Shown here: positions 34,605 to 44,627 of the stretch, piece by piece
Layout of the letters: each line of letters opens with the position of its first letter
Numbering within the stretch: the first letter of the stretch is position 1
Source: an uncultured Thiodictyon sp.
GTDB taxonomy: Bacteria; Pseudomonadota; Gammaproteobacteria; Chromatiales; Chromatiaceae
Reading direction: 5' to 3'
DNA length: 64,000 nt
Assembly (NCBI RefSeq): GCF_903946935.1
Contig: NZ_CAJAXH010000214.1
Coordinates: 26,413 to 90,412, forward strand
Position numbers and translations under genes: made by a program
Notes under the pieces: generated by a model
What the model was told of the DNA's origin: nothing
Database searches by the model: none
What the model saw: only the letters and a program-made list of their open reading frames with translations

Positions 34605-36074
34605 ATGAAATACGCCGACCTCCGTGACTTCATCGACCAACTGGAAGCCCGCGGGGAGCTCAAGCGCGTCCGCCTGGCGGTGGACCCGTACCTGGAGATC
34701 ACCGAGATCTGTGACCGCACATTGCGCGCCGGCGGTCCGGCGCTGCTGTTCGAGCGGCCCAAGGGGTCGCGGGTGCCGCTGCTCGGCAACCTGTTCGGTA
34801 CCCCGCAACGCGTCGCCCTGGGCATGGGCGAGGAGTCCGTGACGGCCCTGCGCGAGGTCGGGCGGCTGCTGGCGTTCCTCAAGGAGCCGGAGCCGCCCAA
34901 GGGGATGCGCGAGGCCTGGGCGGCGCTGCCGATCTTCAAGAAGGTCCTGGACATGGCCCCGAAGGTGCGGCGCAACGCGCCCTGCCAGGAGCAGGTCGTT
35001 GCCGGTGAGCAGGTGGACCTGGGGCGCTTTCCTATCCAGCACTGCTGGCCGGGGGACGCCGCGCGGCTGATCACCTGGGGCCTGGTCATCACCCGCGGGC
35101 CGGAGAAGGCGCGGCAGAATCTCGGCATCTACCGCATGCAGGTGTTGGGGCGCAATCGGGTCATCATGCGCTGGCTGGCGCACCGCGGCGGGGCCTTGGA
35201 CTTCCGGGACTTCCAACGCGCCCACCCGGGCCAGCCCTTCCCGGTCGCGGTCGCCCTGGGGACGGACCCGGCGACCATCCTGGCGGCCGTCACCCCGGTG
35301 CCCGACAGCCTGTCCGAGTATGCCTTCGCCGGGCTGCTGCGGGGCAGCCGCACCGAGGTGGCCGCCTGTCTGGGGTCGGACCTGCAAGTGCCGGCGCGCG
35401 CCGAGATCGTGCTGGAGGGCCACATCTACCCGGATGACCTGGCACCGGAGGGCCCCTTCGGCGACCACACCGGTTATTACAACGAGGTCGACCGCTTCCC
35501 GGTCTTCACCATCGAACGGATCACGGCGCGCGCCGAGCCCATCTATCACAGCACCTATACCGGCCGGCCGCCGGACGAGCCGGCGATCCTCGGGGTGGCG
35601 CTCAACGAGGTCTTCGTGCCGATCCTGTGCAAGCAGTTCCCGGAGATCGTGGACTTTTACCTGCCGCCCGAGGGCTGCTCCTACCGACTTGCAATCGTTA
35701 GTATGAGGAAGCAGTATCCGGGGCACGCCAAGCGGGTGATGATGGGTGTCTGGTCATTCCTGCGTCAGTTCATGTACACCAAGTTCGTCATCGTGGTGGA
35801 CGAGGACGTGAACACGCGGGACTGGAAGGACGTGATCTGGGCCATGACCACCCGCATGGACCCCGTCCGCGATACGGTGCTGATCGAGAACACCCCGATC
35901 GATTATCTGGACTTTGCCTCCCCGGTATCCGGGCTCGGCTCCAAGATCGGCTTCGACGCCACCAATAAGTGGCCGGGGGAGACCACCCGCGAATGGGGTC
36001 AGCCGATCCGCATGGATGAGGCGGTGCGCGAGCGCGTGGATCGGATCTGGGCCGACCTTGGGATTGCCGATTGA
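34605..36074 (+). CDS. ubiD: 4-hydroxy-3-polyprenylbenzoate decarboxylase
   Basis: UbiD uses prenylated FMN to decarboxylate the ubiquinone precursor 4-hydroxy-3-polyprenylbenzoate. This 489-residue copy is of normal length. It has the N-terminal [20 protein letters not shown], the cofactor-region [20 protein letters not shown], the active-site [11 protein letters not shown] with the catalytic acidic residues, and the C-terminal [13 protein letters not shown]. The ATG at 34605 matches the family start. The FMN prenyltransferase gene ubiX is not in the window. Confidence 0.95.
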   Translation: MKYADLRDFIDQLEARGELKRVRLAVDPYLEITEICDRTLRAGGPALLFERPKGSRVPLLGNLFGTPQRVALGMGEESVTALREVGRLLAFLKEPEPPKGMREAWAALPIFKKVLDMAPKVRRNAPCQEQVVAGEQVDLGRFPIQHCWPGDAARLITWGLVITRGPEKARQNLGIYRMQVLGRNRVIMRWLAHRGGALDFRDFQRAHPGQPFPVAVALGTDPATILAAVTPVPDSLSEYAFAGLLRGSRTEVAACLGSDLQVPARAEIVLEGHIYPDDLAPEGPFGDHTGYYNEVDRFPVFTIERITARAEPIYHSTYTGRPPDEPAILGVALNEVFVPILCKQFPEIVDFYLPPEGCSYRLAIVSMRKQYPGHAKRVMMGVWSFLRQFMYTKFVIVVDEDVNTRDWKDVIWAMTTRMDPVRDTVLIENTPIDYLDFASPVSGLGSKIGFDATNKWPGETTREWGQPIRMDEAVRERVDRIWADLGIAD

Positions 36075-36076
36075 CT

Positions 36077-36153
36077 GTGAAAGTCGCGCCGGGAGCGCGC
36101 TCCACGTCTCCCTCGCCTGTTGGGGGAGGGTGGCGCAGGCGCCATGGCCGTTA
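36077..36153. repeat. Dispersed hairpin repeat, copy 2
   Basis: It shares the opening GTGAAAGTCGCGC, GGGAGCGCG and the closing GGCCGTTA with 517-589, but the central stem is degraded. It begins three bases after the ubiD stop. Confidence 0.65.
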
Positions 36154-36315
36154 GCGACGCAAAACACCAATAAAATATGGTTATGCGTCCGGTTGCCCGG
36201 TATGGCATAGTTGGTCCGGCGCCACCGACTTCGGTGAGAAGGACTTTGGTATCGCTATGATTTCTGCGAGACTTACCCGACTGTGCCAAGCGACCACCAT
36301 CACTCTCACAGGTCC

Positions 36316-37284
36316 ATGCCGAGGAAGGCCGTGCAATTCCCAGATACCGAGTATTTTTCGCTTGAGCTTGCGAGTCCGCAGGGCGACGGCGCAATCGAGC
36401 CAAAGCACCAGGCCTGCCTGATTCCCCAGGCAGCAAACGCGACGCCCTTCGCCCTGGATGCCCCGCAGAGCATCGTCGGGCGCGGCCACGACGTGGACTA
36501 TTGCATCAACGATGTCCGGGCGTCGCGTCGGCATGCCAAGGTGCTAGCCTTGCACAATCGCTACTATGTGCAGGACTTGGGCAGCACGAACGGCACTTAC
36601 CTTAACGGCGACCGCATCGAGAACGAGCGTCTGGCCCACGGCGACCTGATCACGTTCGGCCGCACCCAGTTCCGGTTCGAGATCGGGACCGACCTGGATG
36701 CCAATTATCTAAAAAAACTGACACTGGATACAGTGACATCCCTGGCCGAGGCGGTCGACAAGAAGGATCCATACACGGGGAGCCACTCACAGTCAGTCGC
36801 TAAGATCAGCGAGCGCTTGGCCCTGGCACTGGGTCTGGACCAGGCCGCCGCGGAGCGGGTGCGCATCGCCGCCCGGCTGCACGATATCGGTAAGATCGGC
36901 GTCCCGGACGCGGTGCTGCGCAAGCCGGGGCCACTCACCGCGGCGGAATTCGCCCTGATCCGTAAGCATCCGGTGGATGGTGCGAGCATCCTCGCCCCGC
37001 TCGGCTTTCTGGCTGACCTGTTGCCGGCGATCCGGCACCACCATGAGCGATTCGACGGCGGCGGCTATCCCGACGGGCTGGTGGGTGCGGCCATCCCGCT
37101 GGCGTCCCGCATCATCCAAGTCGCCGACACCTATCATGCAATGGCCTCCAACCGACCCTACCGGCGCGCCCAGCCGCCGGAGTTCATCCGTACGGAGTTG
37201 ACCCGGCACGCAGGCACCCAGTTCGACCCAGAGGTCATCGCCGCCCTCCTGGATATGTTGTCGTCCCTGCATGCGCCCGACTGA
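36316..37284 (+). CDS. FHA domain plus HD-GYP phosphodiesterase-type protein
   Basis: This 322-residue protein joins an FHA domain (about 45-125: SIVGRGHDVDYCINDVRASR, YVQDLGSTNGTYLNG) to an HD-GYP domain (about 140-320). HD-GYP residues are H189-D190 in HDIGKIGVPDA, the HHHERFDGGGYPDG loop and the downstream RIIQVADTYHAM helix. HD-GYP proteins hydrolyse cyclic di-GMP (or cGAMP); FHA binds phosphothreonine, implying Ser/Thr kinase signalling. The GYP triplet is present as GYP within GGGYPDG. The ATG at 36316 or a GTG at 36283 are both possible; neither has a clear ribosome site. It sits between ubiD and ccmA with no obvious functional tie. Confidence 0.88.
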   Translation: MPRKAVQFPDTEYFSLELASPQGDGAIEPKHQACLIPQAANATPFALDAPQSIVGRGHDVDYCINDVRASRRHAKVLALHNRYYVQDLGSTNGTYLNGDRIENERLAHGDLITFGRTQFRFEIGTDLDANYLKKLTLDTVTSLAEAVDKKDPYTGSHSQSVAKISERLALALGLDQAAAERVRIAARLHDIGKIGVPDAVLRKPGPLTAAEFALIRKHPVDGASILAPLGFLADLLPAIRHHHERFDGGGYPDGLVGAAIPLASRIIQVADTYHAMASNRPYRRAQPPEFIRTELTRHAGTQFDPEVIAALLDMLSSLHAPD

Positions 37285-37443
37285 GGAAGGCGCACGGGCC
37301 GGCCGCTGGGTGAACAACCGGTAAGTTGTAGAACGCGGCCCCAGCGTATAAGGTTGCCTCCTTTCGCCAGCCAGCGAGCGCGGGACGCGGGCACTGCGCG
37401 GCCGACCTCGTCACCCATTTACCTTACGGATTACCCCCTCCCT

Positions 37444-38061
37444 ATGCTCCAGGCGGCGAAGCTCGAATGTCGGCGCGGCGACCGCTTGCTGTTCTCCGGG
37501 CTGGATTTTACGATCGACGCGGGGACCCTGCTGCATGTGCGCGGGCGCAACGGCAGCGGGAAGACCACGCTGCTGCGCACCCTCTGCGGGCTCTTCACCC
37601 AGGAGGCGGGTGAGGTGTACTGGAAGGGCGAGTCGATCCGCACCCTGGCTGAGGATTACCGGAGCGATCTGCTATATTTCGGTCATCTCAACGGCATCAA
37701 GGGCGATCTTACCGGGGTGGAGAACCTGCGTCTGGCGGCGACCCTGGATGGGGACCGGGTCGGCATTGATGCGGTATGGTCGGCCCTGGGGCGGATCGGT
37801 CTCGCCGGTTTCGAGGACCTGCCGACCCGGATGCTGTCCCAGGGCCAGAAGAAGCGGGTGGCCCTGGCACGGCTGATTCTGAGCCGCGCCCCCCTGTGGA
37901 TACTGGACGAGCCCTTCACTGCACTGGACATGGACGCGGTGAACCTGCTCCAAGGGCTGATCGCAGACCATGTGGCGGCGGGGGGGCTCGCGGTACTCAC
38001 CACGCACCAGGAGGTCCCACTGACCGCGGGCCAGGCGCGTCACCTGGACCTGGGCGCCTGA
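37444..38061 (+). CDS. ccmA: Cytochrome c maturation ABC transporter, ATP-binding subunit
   Basis: CcmA is the ATPase of the CcmAB complex that releases heme-charged CcmE from CcmC. This 205-residue protein has Walker A GRNGSGKTT, the signature LSQGQKKRVALARLIL and Walker B WILDEPFTALD. It opens the ccm operon; its stop overlaps the ccmB start (TGATG at 38059-38063). Confidence 0.95.
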   Translation: MLQAAKLECRRGDRLLFSGLDFTIDAGTLLHVRGRNGSGKTTLLRTLCGLFTQEAGEVYWKGESIRTLAEDYRSDLLYFGHLNGIKGDLTGVENLRLAATLDGDRVGIDAVWSALGRIGLAGFEDLPTRMLSQGQKKRVALARLILSRAPLWILDEPFTALDMDAVNLLQGLIADHVAAGGLAVLTTHQEVPLTAGQARHLDLGA

Positions 38062-38732
38062 TGTTCAAGGTCTTCTGGAGTGTACTGCACCGCGACCTGC
38101 TGCTGGCCATGCGCCGGCGCACGGACGTGCTGACCACGCTCTTTTTCTTTGTGATCGTGGTGAGCCTGTTTCCCTTAGGCGTCGGGACCGAGCACGCGGT
38201 GTTGCGGGTCCTGGGCCCCGGCGTGGTCTGGGTGGCGGCCCTGCTGGCGTCCATGCTGGCCCTGGAGCGGCTGTTCGCCGCGGACTACGAGGACGGGACC
38301 CTGGAGCAGCTCCTATTGACCGATCAGCCGCTGGTGCTGCTGACCCTGGCCAAGGTCACGGCCCATTGGCTGCTGACCGGACTGCCCCTGGTGTTGATCG
38401 CCCCCCTGGTCGGGATGCAGTATCGCCTGACCGACACGGCCGTCGCGGTCATGATGGTCTCCCTGCTCTTGGGCACCCCGGTGTTGAGCTTGATCGGGGC
38501 CATCGGCGCGGCCCTGACGCTGGGGCTGCGCGGCGGCGGCATCCTGTTGGCGTTGCTGATCCTGCCGCTCTACATCCCGGTGCTGGTCTACGGCGCCGGG
38601 GCGGTGACGGTCGGCGCGCTGGCATTCGGCGACGCCAGACCCTATTTGACACTGCTCGCCGCGTTCCTCGTCGCGGCGCTTGCCCTGGCGCCCTTCGCAT
38701 CCTCCGCGGCATTGCGTATCTCCATTGAATAA
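38061..38732 (+). CDS. ccmB: Heme exporter permease subunit
   Basis: This 223-residue protein has six membrane helices and the CcmB features LLLAMRRRTDVLTTLFFFVI, LLASMLALERLFAADYEDGT and LLGTPVLSLIGAIGAALTLG. With CcmA and CcmC it forms the complex that loads and releases heme on CcmE. It overlaps ccmA by one base and ends 22 bases before ccmC. Confidence 0.95.
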   Translation: MFKVFWSVLHRDLLLAMRRRTDVLTTLFFFVIVVSLFPLGVGTEHAVLRVLGPGVVWVAALLASMLALERLFAADYEDGTLEQLLLTDQPLVLLTLAKVTAHWLLTGLPLVLIAPLVGMQYRLTDTAVAVMMVSLLLGTPVLSLIGAIGAALTLGLRGGGILLALLILPLYIPVLVYGAGAVTVGALAFGDARPYLTLLAAFLVAALALAPFASSAALRISIE

Positions 38733-38754
38733 CAAGCACCTGCAGCAATAACCG

Positions 38755-39516
38755 ATGACACTTTCCTGGTCCAGATTTGCCTCCCCGGCGACCTTCTACC
38801 CACTGGCTGGCCGGCTGATCCCGGTCTTCTGGGTGCTGGCGGCCGCCCTGATCCTGCTCGCGTTTTATTGGGGCTTCTTCGAGACCCCGGACCAGCTCGG
38901 CGGCAGCAATGCCCAGAAGGGGTATTACCGGATCATCTTCATCCATGTCGGCACCGCCTGGATGTCGATGTGGCTCTACGGCATGCTGGTGCTCTGGGCC
39001 GCGGTGGGGCTGGTCTTCAAGACCCGGCTGTCCTTCATGATGGCCAACGCCATTGCACCGACCGGCGCCATCTTTACCTTTCTGGCGCTCTGGACCGGGG
39101 CCATCTGGGGGCGCCCGAGTTGGGGGACCTATTGGGACTGGGACCCGCGCCTGACCTCCGAGCTGATCCTGTTCTTCCTCTATGTCGGCTATATTGCCCT
39201 GCACTCGGCCATCGACGACAGCCGCCGGGCGGATCGGGCGGCCTCGCTGCTGGCGATCGTGGGACTCGTGATGGTGCCGGTGATCTTCTGGTCCATCAAC
39301 TGCCCCGACCCCAACCAGTGTGCGGCCCTGCACCAGCGCTCCGGGCTCGGCAAGGTCGACGGCAATATCCTGTTCGCGATGCTCACCATGACCCTGGGAT
39401 TTTGGATGTATTCATTTGCCACCACACTGATGCGCCTGCGCGGCATCATCCTCACCCGCGAGGCCGAGACCACCTGGGTTCAGGACCTGTTGCGCAGTGA
39501 GGGCCGGCCAGCATGA
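38755..39516 (+). CDS. ccmC: Heme-handling protein, WWD domain
   Basis: CcmC binds heme at its WWD domain and attaches it to CcmE. This 253-residue membrane protein carries GAIWGRPSWGTYWDWDPRLT, the tryptophan-rich motif, and HVGTAWMSMWLYGML before it. Its C-terminus overlaps ccmD by the ATGA at 39513-39516. Confidence 0.95.
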   Translation: MTLSWSRFASPATFYPLAGRLIPVFWVLAAALILLAFYWGFFETPDQLGGSNAQKGYYRIIFIHVGTAWMSMWLYGMLVLWAAVGLVFKTRLSFMMANAIAPTGAIFTFLALWTGAIWGRPSWGTYWDWDPRLTSELILFFLYVGYIALHSAIDDSRRADRAASLLAIVGLVMVPVIFWSINCPDPNQCAALHQRSGLGKVDGNILFAMLTMTLGFWMYSFATTLMRLRGIILTREAETTWVQDLLRSEGRPA

Positions 39517-39692
39517 AGTCAGTCACGGAATTTCTTGCACAGGGCGGCTTCGCCGGTTATGTCTGGAGCGCCTATGGCATGACGCTGGCCCTGCTGATGG
39601 CCGAGACGGTGGGCCTGCGCCGCCAGCGGCGAACCATCCTGGCCCGCCTGGGTCGCCTGCTGCGGCTGCGCAACGCCGGAGAGCAGACATGA
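39513..39692 (+). CDS. ccmD: Small membrane subunit of the CcmABCD complex
   Basis: This 59-residue protein is easily missed because of its size. It starts MKSVTEFLAQGGFAGYVWSA, has one membrane helix (YGMTLALLMAETVGL) and a basic cytoplasmic tail (RRQRRTILARLGRLLRLR), exactly the CcmD layout. It overlaps ccmC by four bases (ATGA) and ccmE by four bases (ATGA at 39689-39692). CcmD assists release of holo-CcmE. Confidence 0.92.
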   Translation: MKSVTEFLAQGGFAGYVWSAYGMTLALLMAETVGLRRQRRTILARLGRLLRLRNAGEQT

Positions 39693-40186
39693 AGGCCAGA
39701 CAGAAACGACTGGTGCTGGTGGCGGTAGCGATCCTCGGCGTCGGCGCCGCGGCGACGCTCGCGATCAGCGCGTTGCAGAGCAACATCTCCTATTTCTTCA
39801 GCCCCAGCCAGGTGGTGAAGCATGAGGCCCCGACCGACCGGGTCTTTCGGATCGGCGGGCTGGTGTCCAAGGGCTCGCTCGCGCGGGCAGCGGACGGGTT
39901 GACGGTAACCTTCGACGTGACCGACCTGGCGCAGACCGTCAAGGTCTCCTACACCGGCATACTGCCGGACCTGTTCAAGGAAGGGCAAGGGGCCGTGGCC
40001 AGGGGGCGTCTGGGACCGGACGGGGTGTTCCGCGCCGAGGAGGTGCTGGCCAAGCACGACGAGGCCTATATGCCGCCCGAGGTCGCCGATAGCCTCAAGA
40101 CCGCCCATGCCGAAGGCGTGGCCAAAGCGGCGGCCAACCCGCCCAACCTGCAGGGGGCCGCGCGCCCTGAGAAGGTAACCCAATAA
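39689..40186 (+). CDS. ccmE: Heme chaperone CcmE
   Basis: CcmE is the periplasmic heme chaperone, which binds heme covalently through a His. Here the 165-residue protein has an N-terminal anchor and the heme site LAKHDEAYMP with H123 and the following Tyr. The C-terminal tail is flexible and Ala/Lys-rich. It overlaps ccmD and ccmF. Confidence 0.95.
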   Translation: MKARQKRLVLVAVAILGVGAAATLAISALQSNISYFFSPSQVVKHEAPTDRVFRIGGLVSKGSLARAADGLTVTFDVTDLAQTVKVSYTGILPDLFKEGQGAVARGRLGPDGVFRAEEVLAKHDEAYMPPEVADSLKTAHAEGVAKAAANPPNLQGAARPEKVTQ

Positions 40187-42174
40187 TGACCCCCGAACTC
40201 GGACACTTCGCCCTCATCCTGGCCCTGGGGCTCGCCATCACCCAGGCGGTCGTGCCGCTCTGGGGTTCATTCAACGGCCGCCGCGCCTGGATGGAGATGG
40301 CCCGGCCGCTGGCCTGGGGGCAGTTGACCTTCTTAGGTATTGCCTTCGCCTGTCTGGTCCAGTCCTTCCTGACCAGCGACTTCTCCGTACTCTATGTCGC
40401 CAGCAACTCCAACAGCCTGCTGCCGACCATCTACAAGGTCTCCGCCGTGTGGGGCGCCCATGAGGGCTCGCTGCTGTTGTGGGCGTTCCTGCTCGCCGGC
40501 TGGGGCGCGGCGGTCGCCAGCTTCAGCCGCAACCTGCCGCTGCCGATGATCTCGCGGGTCATCGCGGTCCAGGCGATGATCGCCATCGGCTTCCTGCTCT
40601 TCATGCTGCTGACCTCCAACCCCTTCGAGCGGATCTTTCCGGTGCCGATGGAGGGCCGGGACCTCAATCCGCTGCTCCAGGACTTCGGGTTGGCGATCCA
40701 CCCGCCCATGCTCTACATGGGGTATGTGGGCTTCTCGGTCGCCTTCGCCTTTGCCATCGCGGCGCTCATCGGCGGCAACCTGGACGCCGCCTGGGCGCGC
40801 TGGTCGCGGCCCTGGACCACGGTGGCCTGGATCTTCCTCACCATCGGCATCGCACTCGGCTCCTGGTGGGCCTACTACGAGTTGGGCTGGGGCGGCTGGT
40901 GGTTTTGGGACCCGGTGGAGAACGCATCCTTCATGCCCTGGCTGGTGGGCACCGCGCTGATCCATTCGCTGGCGGTGACCGAGAAGCGCGGGGCCTTCAA
41001 GAGCTGGACGGTACTGCTCGCCATCGCCGCCTTCTCGCTCTCGCTGCTGGGGACCTTCCTGGTGCGCTCCGGGGTGCTGACCTCGGTTCACGCCTTTGCG
41101 ACCGACCCGGCGCGCGGCGCCTTCATCCTGATCTTCCTGGTGATTGTCATCGGCGGTTCGCTCGCGCTCTATGCCTGGCGCGCCCCAGCCATCTCCGGCG
41201 GCGGGCGCTTCGATCTGGTCTCGCGCGAGAGCTTCCTGCTGATCAACAACCTGCTGCTGGCCACCCTGGGCGCGCTGGTCCTCTTCGGCACCCTCGCCCC
41301 GTTGATCTATGAGGCGGCCGGCTGGGGCAAGATCTCGGTCGGTTTCCCCTGGTTCAACATGATGTTCGTCGCACTCACCCCGCTGCTGGTGCTGGCCATG
41401 GGCATCGGCCCACTGGTGCGCTGGAAGCACGATGAGCCGGCCCGGCTGCTACGCCTGCTGTGGGTCGCGCTGGCGTTGAGCCTGGCACTGGGGGGGCTCG
41501 CCGCCACCGGCAAGGTCCTGCCCGGCAATTTCCATGTCGGACTCGGGCTCGGGCTTACCGCCTGGATCGTACTCACACACCTGATCGCCCTGGGCGAGCG
41601 CCTGACCCATCGTGGGCTGCGTGGGTTTACGACCGACCTCAAAGGGCAAGGCCGCAGTTGGTACGGCATGTGGCTGGCCCATATCGGCATGGCGGCCAGT
41701 ATCGTCGGTGTCGCCATGGTCACCAGCTTCGGCATCGAGACCGACGTGCGGATGTCACCCGGGGCATCGCACGAGGTGGCCGGCTACCGCTTCCAGTTCA
41801 ACGGCGTGACCACCCGCACCGGGCCGAACTACCAGGCCAGGCGGGGCGAGGTCGTGGTCTACCAGGGCAGCCGCAAGGTCACCGTCCTGCGCCCGGAAAA
41901 GCGCGCCTATGTGGCGGGCGGCATGCCTATGACCGAGGCCGGGATCGACCCTGGCCTGCTGCGCGACCTCTATGTCTCACTGGGTGAGCCCGTGGGCGAC
42001 CAGGGCGACTGGGCCGTACGTCTCTACTTCAAGCCTTATGTACGCTGGATCTGGCTGGGCGGGATCCTGATGGCGCTGGGCGGCGGACTCGCCGTGAGCG
42101 ACCGCCGCTACCGTGCTTCAGGCCGCCGCACGAGCGCTGCGCCTGCATCAGGCGCTGTCGCGGCGGCGGCCTGA
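40186..42174 (+). CDS. ccmF: Cytochrome c heme lyase subunit CcmF
   Basis: CcmF is the membrane core of the heme lyase that transfers heme to apocytochrome c. The 662-residue protein has the WWD motif GWGGWWFWDPVENASFMPWL, SAVWGAHEGSLLLWAF and conserved membrane His residues such as in LAIHPPMLYMGY. Length is normal. Its first base is the last base of the ccmE stop. Confidence 0.96.
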   Translation: MTPELGHFALILALGLAITQAVVPLWGSFNGRRAWMEMARPLAWGQLTFLGIAFACLVQSFLTSDFSVLYVASNSNSLLPTIYKVSAVWGAHEGSLLLWAFLLAGWGAAVASFSRNLPLPMISRVIAVQAMIAIGFLLFMLLTSNPFERIFPVPMEGRDLNPLLQDFGLAIHPPMLYMGYVGFSVAFAFAIAALIGGNLDAAWARWSRPWTTVAWIFLTIGIALGSWWAYYELGWGGWWFWDPVENASFMPWLVGTALIHSLAVTEKRGAFKSWTVLLAIAAFSLSLLGTFLVRSGVLTSVHAFATDPARGAFILIFLVIVIGGSLALYAWRAPAISGGGRFDLVSRESFLLINNLLLATLGALVLFGTLAPLIYEAAGWGKISVGFPWFNMMFVALTPLLVLAMGIGPLVRWKHDEPARLLRLLWVALALSLALGGLAATGKVLPGNFHVGLGLGLTAWIVLTHLIALGERLTHRGLRGFTTDLKGQGRSWYGMWLAHIGMAASIVGVAMVTSFGIETDVRMSPGASHEVAGYRFQFNGVTTRTGPNYQARRGEVVVYQGSRKVTVLRPEKRAYVAGGMPMTEAGIDPGLLRDLYVSLGEPVGDQGDWAVRLYFKPYVRWIWLGGILMALGGGLAVSDRRYRASGRRTSAAPASGAVAAAA

Positions 42175-42229
42175 AGGATAAAGAATCGAATCGGCATTTC
42201 AATGCATCAACAATCCGCTCGAGTAACCC

Positions 42230-42817
42230 ATGAAATCCGACAATAATCCGCATCCAGAGAAGGACCAGCCTCGTAGCGCCAGCCGCTATTTCTTTTATCT
42301 TATCCCCTTGGTGGTATTTATACTGCTGGTCTGGCTTTTCTTTAAGGGGCTCGGACTGGACCCCAGCAAGGTCCCCTCCCCCCTGGTCGACAAGCCCTTG
42401 CCGGCCTTCCAGCTTGAGTCGCTGAAGGACCCCGGCAAGATGATCGGTTCAGATCTGCTCAAGGGCAAGGTCTCACTGGTCAACGTCTGGGCCTCCTGGT
42501 GCCCATCCTGCCGCCAGGAGCACGCCGAGCTGGTACAGATTGCGCGTGAGTCCGGGGTTCAGGTCATCGGTTTCAACTGGAAGGACGAGCGCGCGGCCGC
42601 CTTAGAGATGCTGCACCGCTTCGGCGACCCCTACGCGATGGTGTTCTACGACCCGAACAATCAGGTCGGGATCGACCTGGGGGTCTACGGGGCACCCGAG
42701 ACCTTCATCGTCGACCCCAACGGGATCATCCGCCACAAACGCATCGGACCCATCGACCGCAAGGTCTGGGAGGAAGAGATGCTGCCCGTTATTCAACAGT
42801 ATGGCCCCACGAAATGA
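42230..42817 (+). CDS. ccmG: Thiol:disulfide interchange protein CcmG/DsbE
   Basis: CcmG is a membrane-anchored thioredoxin-fold reductant that keeps the apocytochrome CXXCH cysteines reduced. The 195-residue protein has one anchor helix (FFYLIPLVVFILLVWLFF), the active site WASWCPSC (C91 and C94) and the cis-Pro segment VYGAPETFIV. Its stop overlaps ccmH (ATGA at 42814-42817). Confidence 0.95.
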   Translation: MKSDNNPHPEKDQPRSASRYFFYLIPLVVFILLVWLFFKGLGLDPSKVPSPLVDKPLPAFQLESLKDPGKMIGSDLLKGKVSLVNVWASWCPSCRQEHAELVQIARESGVQVIGFNWKDERAAALEMLHRFGDPYAMVFYDPNNQVGIDLGVYGAPETFIVDPNGIIRHKRIGPIDRKVWEEEMLPVIQQYGPTK

Positions 42818-43317
42818 GCACCAAACACCTGCTCGCCCCCGCCCTGTTGGGCGCCCTGCTCGCCTGGGGCCTGGTCCCGACCGAGGCCCCGGCCGCTTCG
42901 CTTCAGGAGTTCACCTTCGACACCCCGGCCCAGGAACAGGCCTTCCGCGAGCTGACCGGCAAGTTGCGCTGTCTGGTGTGCCAGAACGAGTCCCTGGCCG
43001 CCTCCGGGGCGGAGGTCGCACAGGACTTGCGTCGCAAGGTCTACACCATGATGAAGGAGGGTAAGGACCAGGACGCCATCGTCGCCTTTCTCGTCGACCG
43101 CTATGGCGACTTCGTGCTGTACCAGCCCCCGGTCAAACCATCGACCTACCTGCTGTGGTTCGGTCCATTCATCCTGGTCGGGGTCGGCGGCTTCTTGCTG
43201 CTGCGCAGCCTGCGCCGCCAGGGCACCGCACCCGAACCCACACTGAGCCCGGCCGATGAGGCCCGGATCGCGCAACTACTCGCCGCCGGCGACGACCAAC
43301 AAGACCGAGCCAAATGA
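42814..43317 (+). CDS. ccmH: Cytochrome c maturation thiol-reductase subunit CcmH
   Basis: The 167-residue protein has a signal peptide, the redox motif KLRCLVCQNESLA, a three-helix bundle and a C-terminal membrane anchor (LLWFGPFILVGVGGFLLL). It lacks the TPR part found in fused CcmH of enteric bacteria; that part is the next gene, ccmI. The two overlap by ATGA at 43314-43317. Confidence 0.94.
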   Translation: MSTKHLLAPALLGALLAWGLVPTEAPAASLQEFTFDTPAQEQAFRELTGKLRCLVCQNESLAASGAEVAQDLRRKVYTMMKEGKDQDAIVAFLVDRYGDFVLYQPPVKPSTYLLWFGPFILVGVGGFLLLRSLRRQGTAPEPTLSPADEARIAQLLAAGDDQQDRAK

Positions 43318-44627
43318 CTATTTTCTGGATACTCGCCGCCGGACTCACCGCGCTCGCCGTCCTGTTCATGCTGTGGCCCTTGCTGCGCACCCCGACGGCG
43401 GGCGCCAGGCCGAGCCAAGGGCAGTTGAATCTCGAGGTCTTTCGCCGTCGCCGCGAGGAACTGGACGGCGACCTGGCCGCCGGGGTACTCGAACAGGCGC
43501 AGTACGACACGGCGCTCAAAGACCTGGAGCGGGAACTGCTGCATGATCTCGCCGGGGGCCCCGCAGTCGCGGCGGCGCCCCCGGCCGGTGCCGGGCGGGC
43601 GCCCATCCTGGCGCTGGTCCTGGCGCTCGCGCTGCCCGCGGGGGCCATCCTCGCCTATTTGCAACTCGGCGATCCCGGCATCATCGGGGCGCTCGCGGCG
43701 ACCGGCGGGGCCGGGGACGCCGCGGCTGGCCCGGCGGACCAGGCACCGCCCTTGGATGCCTTGGTACAGGGGCTGGCCAAACGCCTGGAGACAGACCCCG
43801 GCAACGTGGACGGTTGGCTGATGCTCGGACGCACCTACTTCGCCATGGAACAACCGGCGAAGGCCCTGGCGGCGGTGGAACACGCCTACCAACTCGCCCC
43901 CGGGCAGGCGAACGTATTGGTCGCCTATGCCGAGGCCCTGGCCGCCAACGCCGGCAACAACCTCAACGGACGCCCGGCGGAGCTGATCCGCAGCGCCCTG
44001 GAGCGGGAGCCCACCAACCCCGGCGCCCGCTGGCTGGATGGCATGCTGGCCTATCAAGAGGGGCGTTTCGCCGCGGCGGCACAGGCCTGGCAAGGGGTCT
44101 TGGACGAAATCGACCCGGCCGGTCAAGACGCCCAGCAAATACCCGAGATGACCCAAATGGTCGCGGAGGCACGCCGCCGCGCGGGCCTGCCGGCGGCCGC
44201 GGCGCCAACACCGGCCCCGGCGGCGGAGCCGGCCGTGCCGGCCGGGGACGAAGCGGCCAACACGGGCGCCCTGGCCGCGGGCGGGCGCATCCAGGTGACT
44301 GTCGCACTGGCACCGGCGCTCGCCGCCCAGGCCGCCCCGGACGACACCGTGTTCATCTTCGCCCGCGCCGCGAATGGGCCACCCATGCCGCTGGCGGCCC
44401 TGCGCATCAAGGCCGCCGACCTGCCGACCACCGTGACCCTGGACGATAGCATGGCGATGATGCCGGCCATGCGGCTCTCCGCCTTCCCCGCCATCGTGGT
44501 CGGGGCGCGTATCTCCAAGCGCGGTGAGGCCACGCCCAGCCCGGGCGACCTGGAGGGACAGACGGGCCCGCTCAAGGCGTCCGAGGGGCCGACGGTCGCG
44601 GTGACGGTCGACCATGTCAGGCCCTGA
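43314..44627 (+). CDS. ccmI: Cytochrome c maturation factor CcmI (TPR)
   Basis: CcmI presents apocytochrome c to the heme lyase. This 437-residue protein has two N-terminal membrane helices with a short cytoplasmic coil between them (LNLEVFRRRREELDGDLAAG), a TPR array at about 150-270 (VDGWLMLGRTYFAMEQPAKA) and a C-terminal domain (GRIQVTVALAP, FAPRA-like FIFARAANGP, VGARISKRGEATPSPGDLEG). It is the last ccm gene, followed by nearly 590 bases without a protein gene. Confidence 0.93.
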   Translation: MTIFWILAAGLTALAVLFMLWPLLRTPTAGARPSQGQLNLEVFRRRREELDGDLAAGVLEQAQYDTALKDLERELLHDLAGGPAVAAAPPAGAGRAPILALVLALALPAGAILAYLQLGDPGIIGALAATGGAGDAAAGPADQAPPLDALVQGLAKRLETDPGNVDGWLMLGRTYFAMEQPAKALAAVEHAYQLAPGQANVLVAYAEALAANAGNNLNGRPAELIRSALEREPTNPGARWLDGMLAYQEGRFAAAAQAWQGVLDEIDPAGQDAQQIPEMTQMVAEARRRAGLPAAAAPTPAPAAEPAVPAGDEAANTGALAAGGRIQVTVALAPALAAQAAPDDTVFIFARAANGPPMPLAALRIKAADLPTTVTLDDSMAMMPAMRLSAFPAIVVGARISKRGEATPSPGDLEGQTGPLKASEGPTVAVTVDHVRP

